Source: JAGOBP01 sp046328575
GTDB lineage: Bacteria > Chloroflexota > Anaerolineae > Fen-1058
Length of the DNA: 64,000 nt
Reading direction: 5' to 3'
Assembly: GCA_046328575.1 (NCBI GenBank)
Contig: JAXLWI010000003.1
Coordinates: 1 to 64,000, forward strand
Position 1 is the first letter of the stretch, and every line of letters begins with the position of its first letter. The position numbers and the translations under genes are program-made. The notes below the pieces were generated by a model that worked only from the letters and a program-made list of their open reading frames with translations, was not told the origin of the DNA and did not search any database. Positions 42,122-51,705 of this stretch are shown piece after piece.

Positions 42122-45100
42122 ATGCGTATTTATCGAATAGGTCTGGTCCTGGTCATTGCTCTGGTCGCGATTGGTTGGCTGTTGCCTGCGACATCTGCCC
42201 GAAGTGAAGTCGGAACTGAAAACGCCACGACTTTGCCGCTGCCGCCGGAATTGCTCCGCAAACTGCATCCTTCTTTGACGAAGCAACTACTATCGTCCTC
42301 AGTAAGTGACGCGGCCGATCTGCGTGTGCAGATTGTGATGCGCGATCAGGCGGATGTGCGCTCGTTGGCGGCGCTCAATCGCGTCGCGTTGGTTGCCGAT
42401 TTACGGACGCGAGCCGAGCGATCACAGGCGGGCGTGCTGTCCGTGCTCGCTCAGGCGCAGCTGGCCAATCGGGCTGGCGATGTGCGCGCGTTGTGGATCA
42501 ACAACTCGATCGCCGCGCGGCTCGATCGAGCAACCCTGTTGACCATCGCCGCCCGCGATGACGTCGCGTTGATCAAACTCGACGAGTATCGCCAATGGGT
42601 GAATCCCACCGAGTTTGCCGATCAACCGCTTGATATTCAATCGCCAACTTCAGTGGAATGGGGTGTCGCACGCATTCAGGCCGATAAGGTCTGGGCGGCG
42701 TTGAATATCACCGGCACGGGTGTCGTCGTCGCCAACATGGACACCGGCGTGGATTGGCAACATCCGGCTTTGCAAGCCGCGTATCGCGGCAATCTGGGCA
42801 AGGGCTTGGTGTCGCATGTCGGCAACTGGTTTGATGCGACGGACTTTCCCACGCAATATCCTTACGATGCCTTTGGCCACGGTACGCATACGATGGGCAC
42901 GCTGGTCGGCAGCGGCGGCATCGGCGTGGCGCCGGGTGCCAAGTGGATCGCGGTGCGCGTGCTGAACAATCAAGGCTACGGCTTGTACAGTTGGATTCAC
43001 ACGGGTTTCCAATGGATTCTGGCACCTGGCGGCGATCCGTCGCGCGCGCCGGATGTGTTCAATAACTCGTGGGGATCGTCGATTGGCGGGGACGCCGAAT
43101 TCCGATCGGATGTGCAGCTGCTCAACGCCGCCGGGATTTTTGCGGTGTTTAGTAATGGTAATGATGGCCCGTCAGTGGGGACTGTCGGATCGCCCGCTTC
43201 GTATCCAGAAGCATTCAGCGTTGGCGCGACCGATCAAGCTGAGTTCATCACGAGTTTTTCCAGTCGTGGGCCATCGCCATTTGGTGTCATCAAACCCGAT
43301 CTTTCTGCGCCGGGTCTCAAAGTCCGATCGAGTTTTGCGGGTGGCGGTTACGTCATTGCCAGTGGCACATCAATGGCTGCGCCGCATGTGGCGGGTGTGG
43401 CCGCGCTGATGCATTCGGCGGTGCCGGGTCTGTCGATTCAAGCGACACGTTACGCGTTGACCAGCACGGCGATGCGTCTTACCAGCCTGACTTATCCCAA
43501 CAACGATTACGGCTGGGGGCGCGTCGATGCGCTGCGAGCCGTGTTGAGTGTGGCCCATCCTGGTTCGATCAGTGGGACGATCACACGCGCCGATAACGGC
43601 CTACCGATCAGCGACGTCACCGTTCACGCCGAGTCCGGCACTGGACTGCTAGCCGAAACAACCACTGATACGGCGGGACACTATCGCGTCTACAGCGCGG
43701 CTGGCTATTACACGCTGACGCTCGCGGCGTTTGGATACGAATCGCAAGTGCGCCCCAATGTTTTCGTTCTTACCGACACGGTTACGCCGCGCGATTATGC
43801 CTTGACGCCGTTGCCGACCGGTACATTATTTGGCCGCGTGACCGATATCACCGGCACGCGGTTACTCAGCGGCACACTCATCGTGCGGCAGTCGCCGGTA
43901 AAGGTCGATATTTCGGGCACATATACCCTCGTCTTGCCAATTGGCACGCACGTGATTGAGATGCGTTCACCGGGACATCGCGTGATGAAGACGACGATCA
44001 CGATCGAGGCGGGCAAGTTACTACAGCTGGATTTTGCACTGCCCGACGCGCCCAGCATTTTAGTGATCGATAGCGGCGCATGGTATGCCGAAAGCCAAAT
44101 TGGTTACTATCAACAGGCGCTGGATGATCTCGGTTATCTCCACACCGATTGGACTATCCGCGACCCGTCGATTGATCTCCCGACGACGCCCACGCTGCGC
44201 GCCTATGACACCGTGATTTGGTCGTCGCCGTTCGATTCGCCGGGAGTGGTGGGCGCGTCCGAAGTGCTGAGTGATTACCTGTCGAATGGCGGCCACTTGT
44301 TAATCAGCGGCCAGGACGTGGCGTACTTCGATGCGTACTGGGGCAGCGGGACTTATTTGACCGATCAGATTTTGGCGCGATTTGTCGCCGACGACGGACC
44401 AACGCGGGTGTTGACCGGTCAGCATGGCTATGCAGGGCGCGTCGTTAACTTGACGGGCGGTGACGGTGCCGACAATCAGCTGTATCCCGATGTCATTACA
44501 TCCACCGATCCGTTTTTGGCCGATACGGCTTTTGAATATGCCGCCGGTCAATCGGGCGGTCAGACCAGCGGTTTATGTCGGCGCTATCGAACAGCGTATC
44601 TGGCCTATGGGTTTGAATCGATCAGTGATGCCGCTTCCCGCCGCGCGGTGATGTCGGACAGCTTGCGGTGGTTGGCGCATCCGCCGATTACGCAATACTA
44701 TGCGCTCGATCCGCAAACTGAGCCGTTGATCGGCGTCGTCGGGATGCGCGTGACTCGCACCCTGCAACTCCACAATCTCGACGAAGTTGCGCCGTCAACG
44801 ACGTTCGCGCTCAGCATTGATCCGGCCTGGTCGGCGACGATCACGCCGACACAAGTTACGCTAGCTAGCTGTCAAAGTAAGGTAATAACCGTTACGGTCG
44901 ATGTGCCAATCGGAACGGCTTTTGGTACGTTGCAGACGCTGAACATCGAAGCGACTCCGCTGTCGGTGCCGTCCGCCGCAGTGTCTACCACGCTCGTTGC
45001 TAAGGCCCCGGGCAGCGTGCTGCTTGTCGACGATGATCGCTGGTATGCCGTCGACGCGCCTTATCGCGAGGCTTTGGCCGCGCACAACATCTCCTATGAT

Positions 45101-46333
45101 TTGTGGCGCGTGCCGGTCAATTGGGCGGGGCCGGAAGCGGCCGCCCCAGACGCCGATCGGCTAAGTTGGTATCCAGCCGTGATTTGGTTTACGGGCTACG
45201 ATTGGTATGACACGCTGTCGGCTGGCAATGAAGCTGCGCTGCGCTCCTACTGGCAGAATGGCGGTCGCTTTGCGCTCTCGTCGCAGGATTATCTGGGCCA
45301 ACGCGGCTACAATCTGTTCGGACGTGATGTGTTGGGCGTAGGTGCGTTTTCCGGCGATGTGCAAGATCCAGCGATGGGCGGCGTCGCACCGCGCTTCGGC
45401 GATGTATATTGGCAGCCGTTTGTGCCACCGTATCCCAACTACAGCGATGCGCTTGTGCCGCTGCCGGGCGCGCAGGTCGCCATGGTCGGTGCACACGGCT
45501 GGCCGACCGCCTTGGCGAACGCATCCACTTCGAACAAGGGCAAATCCGTATTCATGGCGTTTGGCTTTGAGGGGCTGACGGCAACGGCGCGCCTCGAACT
45601 GATGAATGCCACGTTGGGTTATTTATCGTGGCTCGGCTCGTCGAGTGTGAGTTTCGATCGGGATCAAGCGCAGAGCGGCGACGTTATTACAGCCACGATC
45701 GCTGCGGTGAATGACGGCCCGCGTCCGATCGATCTAGCTGCCTTGACGGTTACTCTCCCCGCCAACGTCAGTGATCCAGATGGCGCCTTGACCTGGCAGG
45801 GTTCGCTGTTGCCCGGCCAGCGCGTGACGCAGACCCTGGCGATGACGGTGACCAACGGTGACCGGGTCGAGTTGCCCGTGCACTTTGAGGATATCGATCA
45901 CCAGTTGCATTTCACGCTGACGGCGCGTTTGCCGCTCACTGCGCCGCAACTCGACTTGAACGTACAACCGGCCCCAGCGTCGGTGTTGGCTCGTGAAGTC
46001 ATGACGTGGACGGTAACGGCCCACAATCGTGGCCCGCTTGATGAGGCAACGACGATTACGAGCGTTGTGCCGTTCAATCAAAGCATCATCTCAACTTCTG
46101 TGCAGGCCAGTTCGGGTGCGCTCGGTCTTTACACCGACACGCTTGATTGGAACGGCATCATCTCGGCCGGGCAGACCATCACGCTGACGTATCAGATGAC
46201 GGCGCCGCGCACTTTGTACGCGCAGGACTATTATGCCAGCGCTATCGCAGTGATTGGCGATGAGGTCTGGCAGGCCCACGCCTGGCTCAATGTGCAGCCG
46301 CGCCGCGCCTACTTGCCCATTGTCCGAAAATAG
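42122..46333 (+). CDS. Large secreted subtilisin-like serine protease (S8) with accessory domains
   Basis: 1403 aa. Signal peptide about 1-28. Catalytic triad visible: Asp in 'VVVANMDTGVDWQHP', His in 'DAFGHGTHTMG', Ser in 'SGTSMAAPHVAGVAALM'. The catalytic domain spans about 180-475. Next come a carboxypeptidase-regulatory-like beta domain ('ISGTITRADNGLPISDVTVHAE', about 480-560) and a second one; two related segments beginning 'ILVIDSGAWYAE' and 'VLLVDDDRWYAV' (about 645 and 960) then form a tandem pair. C-terminal DUF11-like repeats follow ('WTVTAHNRGPLDEATTITSVVP'), and the chain ends 'AYLPIVRK'. It should degrade proteins outside the cell. Overlapping downstream gene starts 16 bp after the stop. 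Confidence 0.92.
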   Translation: MRIYRIGLVLVIALVAIGWLLPATSARSEVGTENATTLPLPPELLRKLHPSLTKQLLSSSVSDAADLRVQIVMRDQADVRSLAALNRVALVADLRTRAERSQAGVLSVLAQAQLANRAGDVRALWINNSIAARLDRATLLTIAARDDVALIKLDEYRQWVNPTEFADQPLDIQSPTSVEWGVARIQADKVWAALNITGTGVVVANMDTGVDWQHPALQAAYRGNLGKGLVSHVGNWFDATDFPTQYPYDAFGHGTHTMGTLVGSGGIGVAPGAKWIAVRVLNNQGYGLYSWIHTGFQWILAPGGDPSRAPDVFNNSWGSSIGGDAEFRSDVQLLNAAGIFAVFSNGNDGPSVGTVGSPASYPEAFSVGATDQAEFITSFSSRGPSPFGVIKPDLSAPGLKVRSSFAGGGYVIASGTSMAAPHVAGVAALMHSAVPGLSIQATRYALTSTAMRLTSLTYPNNDYGWGRVDALRAVLSVAHPGSISGTITRADNGLPISDVTVHAESGTGLLAETTTDTAGHYRVYSAAGYYTLTLAAFGYESQVRPNVFVLTDTVTPRDYALTPLPTGTLFGRVTDITGTRLLSGTLIVRQSPVKVDISGTYTLVLPIGTHVIEMRSPGHRVMKTTITIEAGKLLQLDFALPDAPSILVIDSGAWYAESQIGYYQQALDDLGYLHTDWTIRDPSIDLPTTPTLRAYDTVIWSSPFDSPGVVGASEVLSDYLSNGGHLLISGQDVAYFDAYWGSGTYLTDQILARFVADDGPTRVLTGQHGYAGRVVNLTGGDGADNQLYPDVITSTDPFLADTAFEYAAGQSGGQTSGLCRRYRTAYLAYGFESISDAASRRAVMSDSLRWLAHPPITQYYALDPQTEPLIGVVGMRVTRTLQLHNLDEVAPSTTFALSIDPAWSATITPTQVTLASCQSKVITVTVDVPIGTAFGTLQTLNIEATPLSVPSAAVSTTLVAKAPGSVLLVDDDRWYAVDAPYREALAAHNISYDLWRVPVNWAGPEAAAPDADRLSWYPAVIWFTGYDWYDTLSAGNEAALRSYWQNGGRFALSSQDYLGQRGYNLFGRDVLGVGAFSGDVQDPAMGGVAPRFGDVYWQPFVPPYPNYSDALVPLPGAQVAMVGAHGWPTALANASTSNKGKSVFMAFGFEGLTATARLELMNATLGYLSWLGSSSVSFDRDQAQSGDVITATIAAVNDGPRPIDLAALTVTLPANVSDPDGALTWQGSLLPGQRVTQTLAMTVTNGDRVELPVHFEDIDHQLHFTLTARLPLTAPQLDLNVQPAPASVLAREVMTWTVTAHNRGPLDEATTITSVVPFNQSIISTSVQASSGALGLYTDTLDWNGIISAGQTITLTYQMTAPRTLYAQDYYASAIAVIGDEVWQAHAWLNVQPRRAYLPIVRK

Positions 46334-46349
46334 GTTGTGCGATACAGAC

Positions 46350-47290
46350 ATGAACGATTTTTTACAGCATCTCCAAGCGGGTAAGCCGTTGATTCTGGAT
46401 GGCGCGACGGGCACCGAACTCGATCGGCGCGGCGTAGATACCTCGTTGCCGCTCTGGTCGGCGCGGGCGCTCATCACCGCCCCCGAAATCGTGAAGCAAA
46501 TTCATGTGGATTACATTCAGGCCGGAGCGGACATCGTCACCACTAACACCTTTCGCACGCATCGCCGCACGCTGACCCGCGCCGGAATTGGCGCACGTGC
46601 GCACGAACTGACGCAACTCGCCGTGCGGTTGGCGCGGGAGGCCGCGGCACAGGCGGGGCGTACCGTCTTTGTGGCAGGATCGATGTCGCCGCTGGAGGAT
46701 TGTTATGCGCCAGACTTAGTGCCGCCTGACGCTGAACTGCGCGCCGAACATCGCGAAATTGCGACGGATTTGGCCGATGCAGGCTGCGATGTGCTGTTGG
46801 TGGAAACGATGAACTCGATCCGCGAGGCGGTGCTGGCGGTTGAAGCGGCCAAAGCCACCGGGCTACCGGTGCTGGCCAGTTTCGTCGTTGGCCCCAACGG
46901 CCAGCCGCCCGATCGTGTGGTGGTGAACGCTTCAGCGGCGAATGCGCCGTTGAGATTACTCAGCGGCGAATCGATTACAGCGGCCGTGCAGGCTGTTAAA
47001 GCGCTGAAGCCGGCTGCGATCATGGTGAACTGTGTGCCACTGGCTTTCATCGACGGCGCGTTGGAGGAACTCGCGCGGCTTTGCCTTGATCGGCTTGTAT
47101 GCCAACGTCGGGCACGCCGACGACGCGATCGGGTGGACGCTCACCGACGACGTGCGGCCCGAAGCGTACGCGCAGCACGCGCGGCACTGGCTCGAACACG
47201 GCGCGACCATCGTCGGTGGGTGTTGCGGCACTTCACCCGCACATTGCCGCTTTGAAGAAACTCATTGATAAGGAAATAGCGACCAGATGA
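46350..47290 (+). pseudogene. Homocysteine S-methyltransferase, frameshifted
   Basis: Starts at ATG 46350 and reads cleanly to about 47075 as a Hcy-binding TIM barrel ('ILDGATGTELDRRGVDTSLPLWSA', 'GADIVTTNTFRTH', 'DVLLVETMNSIREA', 'MVNCVPL' with the first zinc cysteine). The frame then shifts; the correct continuation 'GLYANVGHADDAIGWTLTDD', 'GATIVGGCCGTSPAH' with the zinc CC pair is in another frame, and a further shift near 47245 leads to 'IAALKKLIDKEIATR' and a stop at 47290. The intact enzyme would transfer a methyl group to homocysteine. All motifs survive, so I suspect consensus errors and not decay. Its stop overlaps the next start (ATGA). Confidence 0.85.
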
Positions 47291-47904
47291 TAAAAGCACT
47301 GATTACAGATTATGGCGGCGTACTGATGCGCACTCGCACCGATCGCGCGCGCGGCGCGAGTTGGAACAACGTCTGGGCTTGCCGCCGCGCACGATCGAGG
47401 ATCGCGTCTTTTCGAGCGATCTGTTCACACGCGCGCAGAGCGGTGAGATCAGCGAACCGGAGTTTTGGTCGTCGTTGGGGCGCGACCTAAATCTAGCGCA
47501 ATTTGATCTCAGCCCTCAAACATTCCGGCTGGAATTCTTCGCGGACGATTTTCTGGACGGAGAATTGATTCAGTTCTTTCGCAACGCACGCGGCACGTTC
47601 AAGACCGGCCTGATCAGCAATGCGTGATGGACTGCGCGATGCTGTTGACGGACCTGTGGCACATCGACGACGCGTTTGATGTCATCACGATCTCGGCCGA
47701 AGAAAAGGTAATGAAACCGGATGCCCGCATCTTTCACACGGCGCTCGAACGGCTGGGCGTGCAGGCTGTTGAAGCGATCTTCCTCGACGACTTCAAAGTC
47801 AACGTCGATGCCGCGAATGCGCTGGGCTTGATCGGTGTCCACTTCCGATCGAGCGAGCAGGCCCAGCGTGATATTCGCGCACTATTGGATGGAAAAAGGG
47901 TTAA
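47287..47904 (+). pseudogene. HAD-superfamily hydrolase, frameshifted
   Basis: HAD motif I is 'ALITDYGGVL', motif II 'TGLISNA', the lysine motif 'KVMKPDARIF' and motif IV 'AIFLDDFKVNVDAANALG'. These lie in at least three frames: a shift at about 47350 (in a CG-dinucleotide run), another at about 47625, and a final one in an A run at 47893-47897 that would give the stop at 47902. The fold is HAD-IA with a helical cap, acting as a phosphatase or haloacid-type hydrolase. Overlaps the preceding gene by 4 nt. Confidence 0.75.
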
Positions 47905-47945
47905 CGTCGGATTCGCGTTCGAGGTGAAATCCGTAGGGCTTACTC

Positions 47946-48489
47946 ATGGCGACGATTGGGATCGTAGCAGATACGCATGCCGCAGCGATTGGCGCGGCTG
48001 CCGCAGAACTTGGCGGCGGCGCTGCGTGGCGTCGATCTAATTCTGCACGCCGGCGACCTCAATTCGCGCCGGGTGCTGATTTATTGGCGGAAATCGCGCC
48101 GGTGCAGGCCGTAGCGGGCAACGCCGATCTTTTCGGACACGGCTTGCCGTTGACGCGGCTGATCGAGATTGAAGGCAAGCGCATCGGGTTGGTGCATGGC
48201 CACGGCGGCTGGGCCAAGTATCTGGCGGGCAAAGTGTGCGATCGGCTAGGCTATCGCGAAGAGTACTATGTGAACATTGTGGTGGAGTCGTTTGGCCACG
48301 TGGACGCGATCGTGTTTGGGCACACGCACCGTCCGCATTGCGAAGTCCGGATCGAGTGTATTGTTGTTCAATCCCGGACCAATCGCGCCCACGTATTACA
48401 CCACGTCCGGTCCGCAAATCGGCTTGCTGCACGTGTCGGCGCAGGGCTTAACGACTGAAATCGTCAGCTGTAACGGCTTCGTAACCTGA
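47946..48489 (+). pseudogene. YfcE/MJ0936-type metallophosphoesterase, frameshifted
   Basis: Start 'MATIGIVADTH' holds metal-site motif 1 (DTH). The second motif 'LILHAGDLNSRRV', the third 'VQAVAGNADLFG', the fourth 'IGLVHGHGG' and the fifth 'IVFGHTHRPH' are all present but in different frames; shifts fall near 47980, 48080 and 48355. The C-terminal tail 'LLFNPGPIAPTYY' and end 'SCNGFVT' complete the domain. The family uses two metals to split phosphodiesters. Domain order is normal. Confidence 0.8.
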
Positions 48490-48506
48490 TTGTTCTGAAA
48501 GGCAAA

Positions 48507-48535
48507 TTGGCTGTTGACTTGATTTGTTGTACAAT
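48507..48535 (+). promoter_or_regulatory. Promoter before the TIM-barrel isomerase gene
   Basis: -35 TTGGCT (48507-48512), 17-bp spacer, -10 TACAAT (48530-48535). It lies in the spacer after the phosphoesterase stop. Confidence 0.45.
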
Positions 48536-48554
48536 GCTGCGTGTTGCATTGATT

Positions 48555-49336
48555 ATGATTGATCGTGCGCTAATTTCCGTCGAACATTTCCGGCGACCTG
48601 GCTGAGCATCTAGCAGTCGCTCGACAAAACGGTCTGGGCTTGGAACTCCAGGAATTTTCTGATCCCAACGTGCTGGACGGCGATTGGCGCGGTCTCCTCG
48701 ATCGGTATCGGCGTGCTTTGAAGGATTTCCCTGGGCTGTTGTCGATGCACGGCGCGTACATCGATCTGGTCAGCGGCAGCCCTGATTTGCGGCTAGTGGC
48801 ACTGACCCGCGAACGCTATTTACACAACCTGGAAATCGGCCGCGAGTTGGGTGTGAAGTACATCGACTTTCACGCCAACTATTTGCCGCTCGTCGATCAT
48901 CCCAGTTATCTGCCCGGCTGGGTGGAACTGGCAGGTGGCCTCTGGTCTCTGCTGGCCGAACAGGCGGCGCAGTCAGGCATTGTGTTGTTGCTGGAAAATA
49001 TGTGGGAGCCGGGATCCCGCTATCATCGTGCGCATCCTCGAACGTGTCCAATCGCCGTATTTGCGGGCTTGCCTCGACGTGGGACATGCGGTGTTGTATT
49101 CACATCTGCTGATCAGCGCGTGCGGATCCGTGAACTGGGCGGGGACCTAGTCTATACGCACCTACACAATAATCACGGCACCACCGACGAGCACTTGGCT
49201 TTTGGCGACGGCGTGATCGATTTTCCGGAGTTGCTCACTTTGATGCGGGCGTTGCCACAACCACCCTTGTTCAGCCAAACTACCCAACCTCACACTGATC
49301 AAAGACAGTCTGCCCTATTTGAAACTGACACTCTAA
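48555..49336 (+). pseudogene. Sugar-phosphate isomerase/epimerase-like TIM barrel (AP endonuclease 2 family), frameshifted
   Basis: The segments 'DLAEHLAVARQNGLGLELQEFSDP', 'LSMHGAYIDLVSGSPD', 'GVKYIDFHANYLP', 'IVLLLENMWEPG', 'LRACLDVGHAV', 'VYTHLHNNHGTTDEHLAFGDG' follow the xylose-isomerase-like barrel with metal ligands Glu, Asp/His and His. They lie in several frames (shifts near 48580, 49010, 49115 and 49270); the last frame ends 'DSLPYLKLTL' at 49336. The ATG at 48555 follows the predicted promoter; one at 48534 lies inside its -10. Substrate unknown. Confidence 0.7.
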
Positions 49337-49349
49337 ATCTGCCTATAAG

Positions 49350-49382
49350 AAAACGCGACCCACTTTCGGGTCGCGTTTTTGT
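49350..49382. terminator. Bidirectional terminator
   Basis: AACGCGACCC (49352-49361) with GGGTCGCGTT (49368-49377), loop ACTTTC, A-run before and TTTTT after. Serves the TIM-barrel gene and the convergent 96-aa gene. Confidence 0.9.
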
Positions 49383-49395
49383 TGAGATTACTTTT

Positions 49396-49686
49396 TCACT
49401 GAGTTTTACGGGCTAAGCCTTTGGGCCAGTCCACCACTTTGCGTTTTGGCTCGGCTTCGACCATATGCTTCATCGCCTGGGCGATCTCTTCTGGATCATA
49501 GTTTCCCGACTGCGCTGCCAACTCGTCGAGCGCAGCACGTTCTTCGTTGTAATCGGCCGGCCAAACTTGCACATCGAGGTCGGCCATCGCCAACAGCAGG
49601 GCGCGTTGATCGGGCGTTAACTTGCGCGCATTCTCCAACAACCACTTGGCTTTGCCGGATGCAAACAGGGATTTTTTCTGGGCCAT
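49396..49686 (-). CDS. Small hypothetical protein
   Basis: 96 aa, not recognised. Basic N-terminus ('MAQKKSLFASGKAKWLLENARKL'-like start), a helical acidic middle with 'LDELAAQSGNYDPEEIAQAMKHM' and a basic end 'KGLARKTQ'. No signal, membrane segment or cysteine. It is the only gene without a frameshift between 47.0 and 56.6 kb, which may simply reflect its short length. Start ATG at 49686; AAGGACG is upstream. Lies between two terminators/gene ends and is probably monocistronic. Confidence 0.6.
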   Translation of the reverse strand: MAQKKSLFASGKAKWLLENARKLTPDQRALLLAMADLDVQVWPADYNEERAALDELAAQSGNYDPEEIAQAMKHMVEAEPKRKVVDWPKGLARKTQ

Positions 49687-49882
49687 GCCGATCGTCCTTT
49701 TGACGCTCGCGGTGTTACTTTCATTATACGCTAAGCCGGGGCTGAGTCAAAGCCTAATCCTTGCTTCAGGATTGACAATCGTACCAGGCACATGCACACA
49801 ATAGGACCACGCCGATTGCCTAATCCTGCACGGGATAGCCTGCGGACTTTGCGGCGCATTCAAATCGCTAGAGGAAGGAATC

Positions 49883-51638
49883 GTGAACGCTGGTCAGTTT
49901 CGAGTTCGTGTAGCAATAATTGTTGCTTTATTATCGACGGCGGTTTTGGGTGCGGCTGGTGCCGCCGACCAATCATGCGCTGCAGGCTGCCGATGCGGAT
50001 CGGGGCCGGCTTCTGTTCCCGGACCAGAAGTGATTGTGCGTGCCGTGAATAACCCAGGTAGCCGCCTTTTCAGCGCCGCCGCCGTCTCCGGCACTTCGAC
50101 TCAATCCTAATGCGCCCAGCGCAAGCTACGTTCAATGTCACGTATAACGGCTTCCGGCCAACGCTCAGGCGGCTTTCCAATACGCCGTCGATATTTGGGC
50201 CGGGCTGCTGGATTCATCGGTGACGATCAACATCACCGCCACGTGGACACCACTTGCGACGGGTGTATTGGGTTCCGCCGGAGCGATCAGTCTCTATCGG
50301 AACTTTCCGGGCGCGCCTGCTGCTAACACGGGAAGTTCTCTGACGCACTGGCCGATCGGCGGGCGTGCGGCAATCGCGGCGGCACGTATGACATCAATGC
50401 CAACTTCAACAGTAATTTTGCCGATTGGTATTTCGGTACCGACGGTAACGTGCCCTTCACCAATGGGATTTTGTCTCGGTGGTCTTACATGAGATCGGGC
50501 ACGGTCTGGGCTTTGCTGGATCTTTCACGACGGTAAGCGCGGGCATTGGCCAATGGGATCATCCCTCATTTCCCGGCACACCCACGATCTACACGCGTTT
50601 CGTCCGCGACGGTTTGGGCAATCCGATTATCTCTTATGCCAGTCCATCGGCCGCGCTTCTGGTACAGCGCCGTAAGGCGGGGCTAGTGGCCTGTTTTGAC
50701 TGGCCCGTTTGGCACGGCCGGTAACAGTGGTACACAGCCCACGCTGTATTCACCCAATCCGTGGAAGCCGGCTCCAGTTTCTCGCACTTTGATCAAGCCA
50801 CGTACGCGGTTGAACTGATGAAGCCTGCGCTGCCCAACGGCACGGCGATTCACTCGCTCGGCACACGCACGCTGGGCGCGTTGCGCGACATCGGCTGGGG
50901 TGACGAACTGGTGATTCAGGCCTTCGGCTACAACACCACTGGCGTTGTCGAATGGATATGTTTCAGAAATAACTCGTCGGTGTCGGTGAACCTGAGCGAC
51001 TATGCCATTGGCGACGAAGAGCGGCAAGGCGGCACAGAAGGCATGTTCCTGCTGCCCAACGTCAATCTGGCGGCGGGTGCATTGTTCACCATGCGCGCGC
51101 AGCGATGGCACGTGGGCGACCGCTTATATCCGGGCGATCCCAATCCGACCTATTGCTGGAATTGCACGAGCGGCTATACAAATCTGACCAACTACAGTCT
51201 GTGGGGCGGCACGGCTGGCGATCTGGCTAACACGGGCGACGAAATCGTCTTGCTGCGCACCAACGGCGGCCAAGCCGACACGGACGGCGTTACCGATGAC
51301 TTTATCATCGACGCGATGCTATGGAACCGGACAAAACGTACATCGATACCGATGGCAGCGGGATCAGCGAAACGGCCGATCGCAACATCTTCACCAACGG
51401 CACCCGCCTGAGCACGCTGGCGTCAGGCAGTTTTCAGCGTGCGTCGACCGTAGAGACGTGCGTGCCGTCCACTGCCTTGACCGATAATCCCACGGCCGTC
51501 ACAGTGAACTCATTAGAGGCGGCGCGCTCAACCACCGACCCAGATTCGGCGGCCAACTCCAGCCGATTGCTGATCGCGGCGACTGCGTTGCTGTTGGCGG
51601 GCGGCGTGGCCGTTTATCGGCGGCGACCGGCGCGTTAG
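49883..51638 (+). pseudogene. Secreted zinc metalloprotease with lamin-tail-like domain and C-terminal anchor, frameshifted
   Basis: GTG start at 49883 with GAGGAAGGA upstream and a signal peptide ('RVAIIVALLSTAVLGAAGAA'). Reconstructed over several frames: 'FQYAVDIWAGLLDSSVTINITATW', 'AISLYRNFPGAPAANT', zinc motif 'VVLHEIGHGLGFAGS' (HExxHxxG), then 'ALRDIGWGDELVI'. A beta domain (about 50920-51320; 'VVEWICFRNNSSVSVNLSDYAIGDE', 'TGDEIVLLRTNGG') fits a lamin-tail-like fold, and the end is one transmembrane helix followed by 'YRRRPAR'. It would be anchored at the surface. At least four shifts (near 50000, 50140, 50330-50480, 50670-50740 and 51320). Confidence 0.75.
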
Positions 51639-51662
51639 GCGTTAGTTCCACTTCGACTTACT

Positions 51663-51703
51663 ACATCGCCCCGCTGGCTTTGAATTTTCCAGCGGGGCGA
51701 TGT
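51663..51703. terminator. Strong terminator hairpin
   Basis: ACATCGCCCCGCTGG (51663-51677) pairs perfectly with CCAGCGGGGCGATGT (51689-51703), 11-nt loop, between the convergent metalloprotease and acyl-CoA synthetase genes. Confidence 0.85.
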
Positions 51704-51705
51704 GT

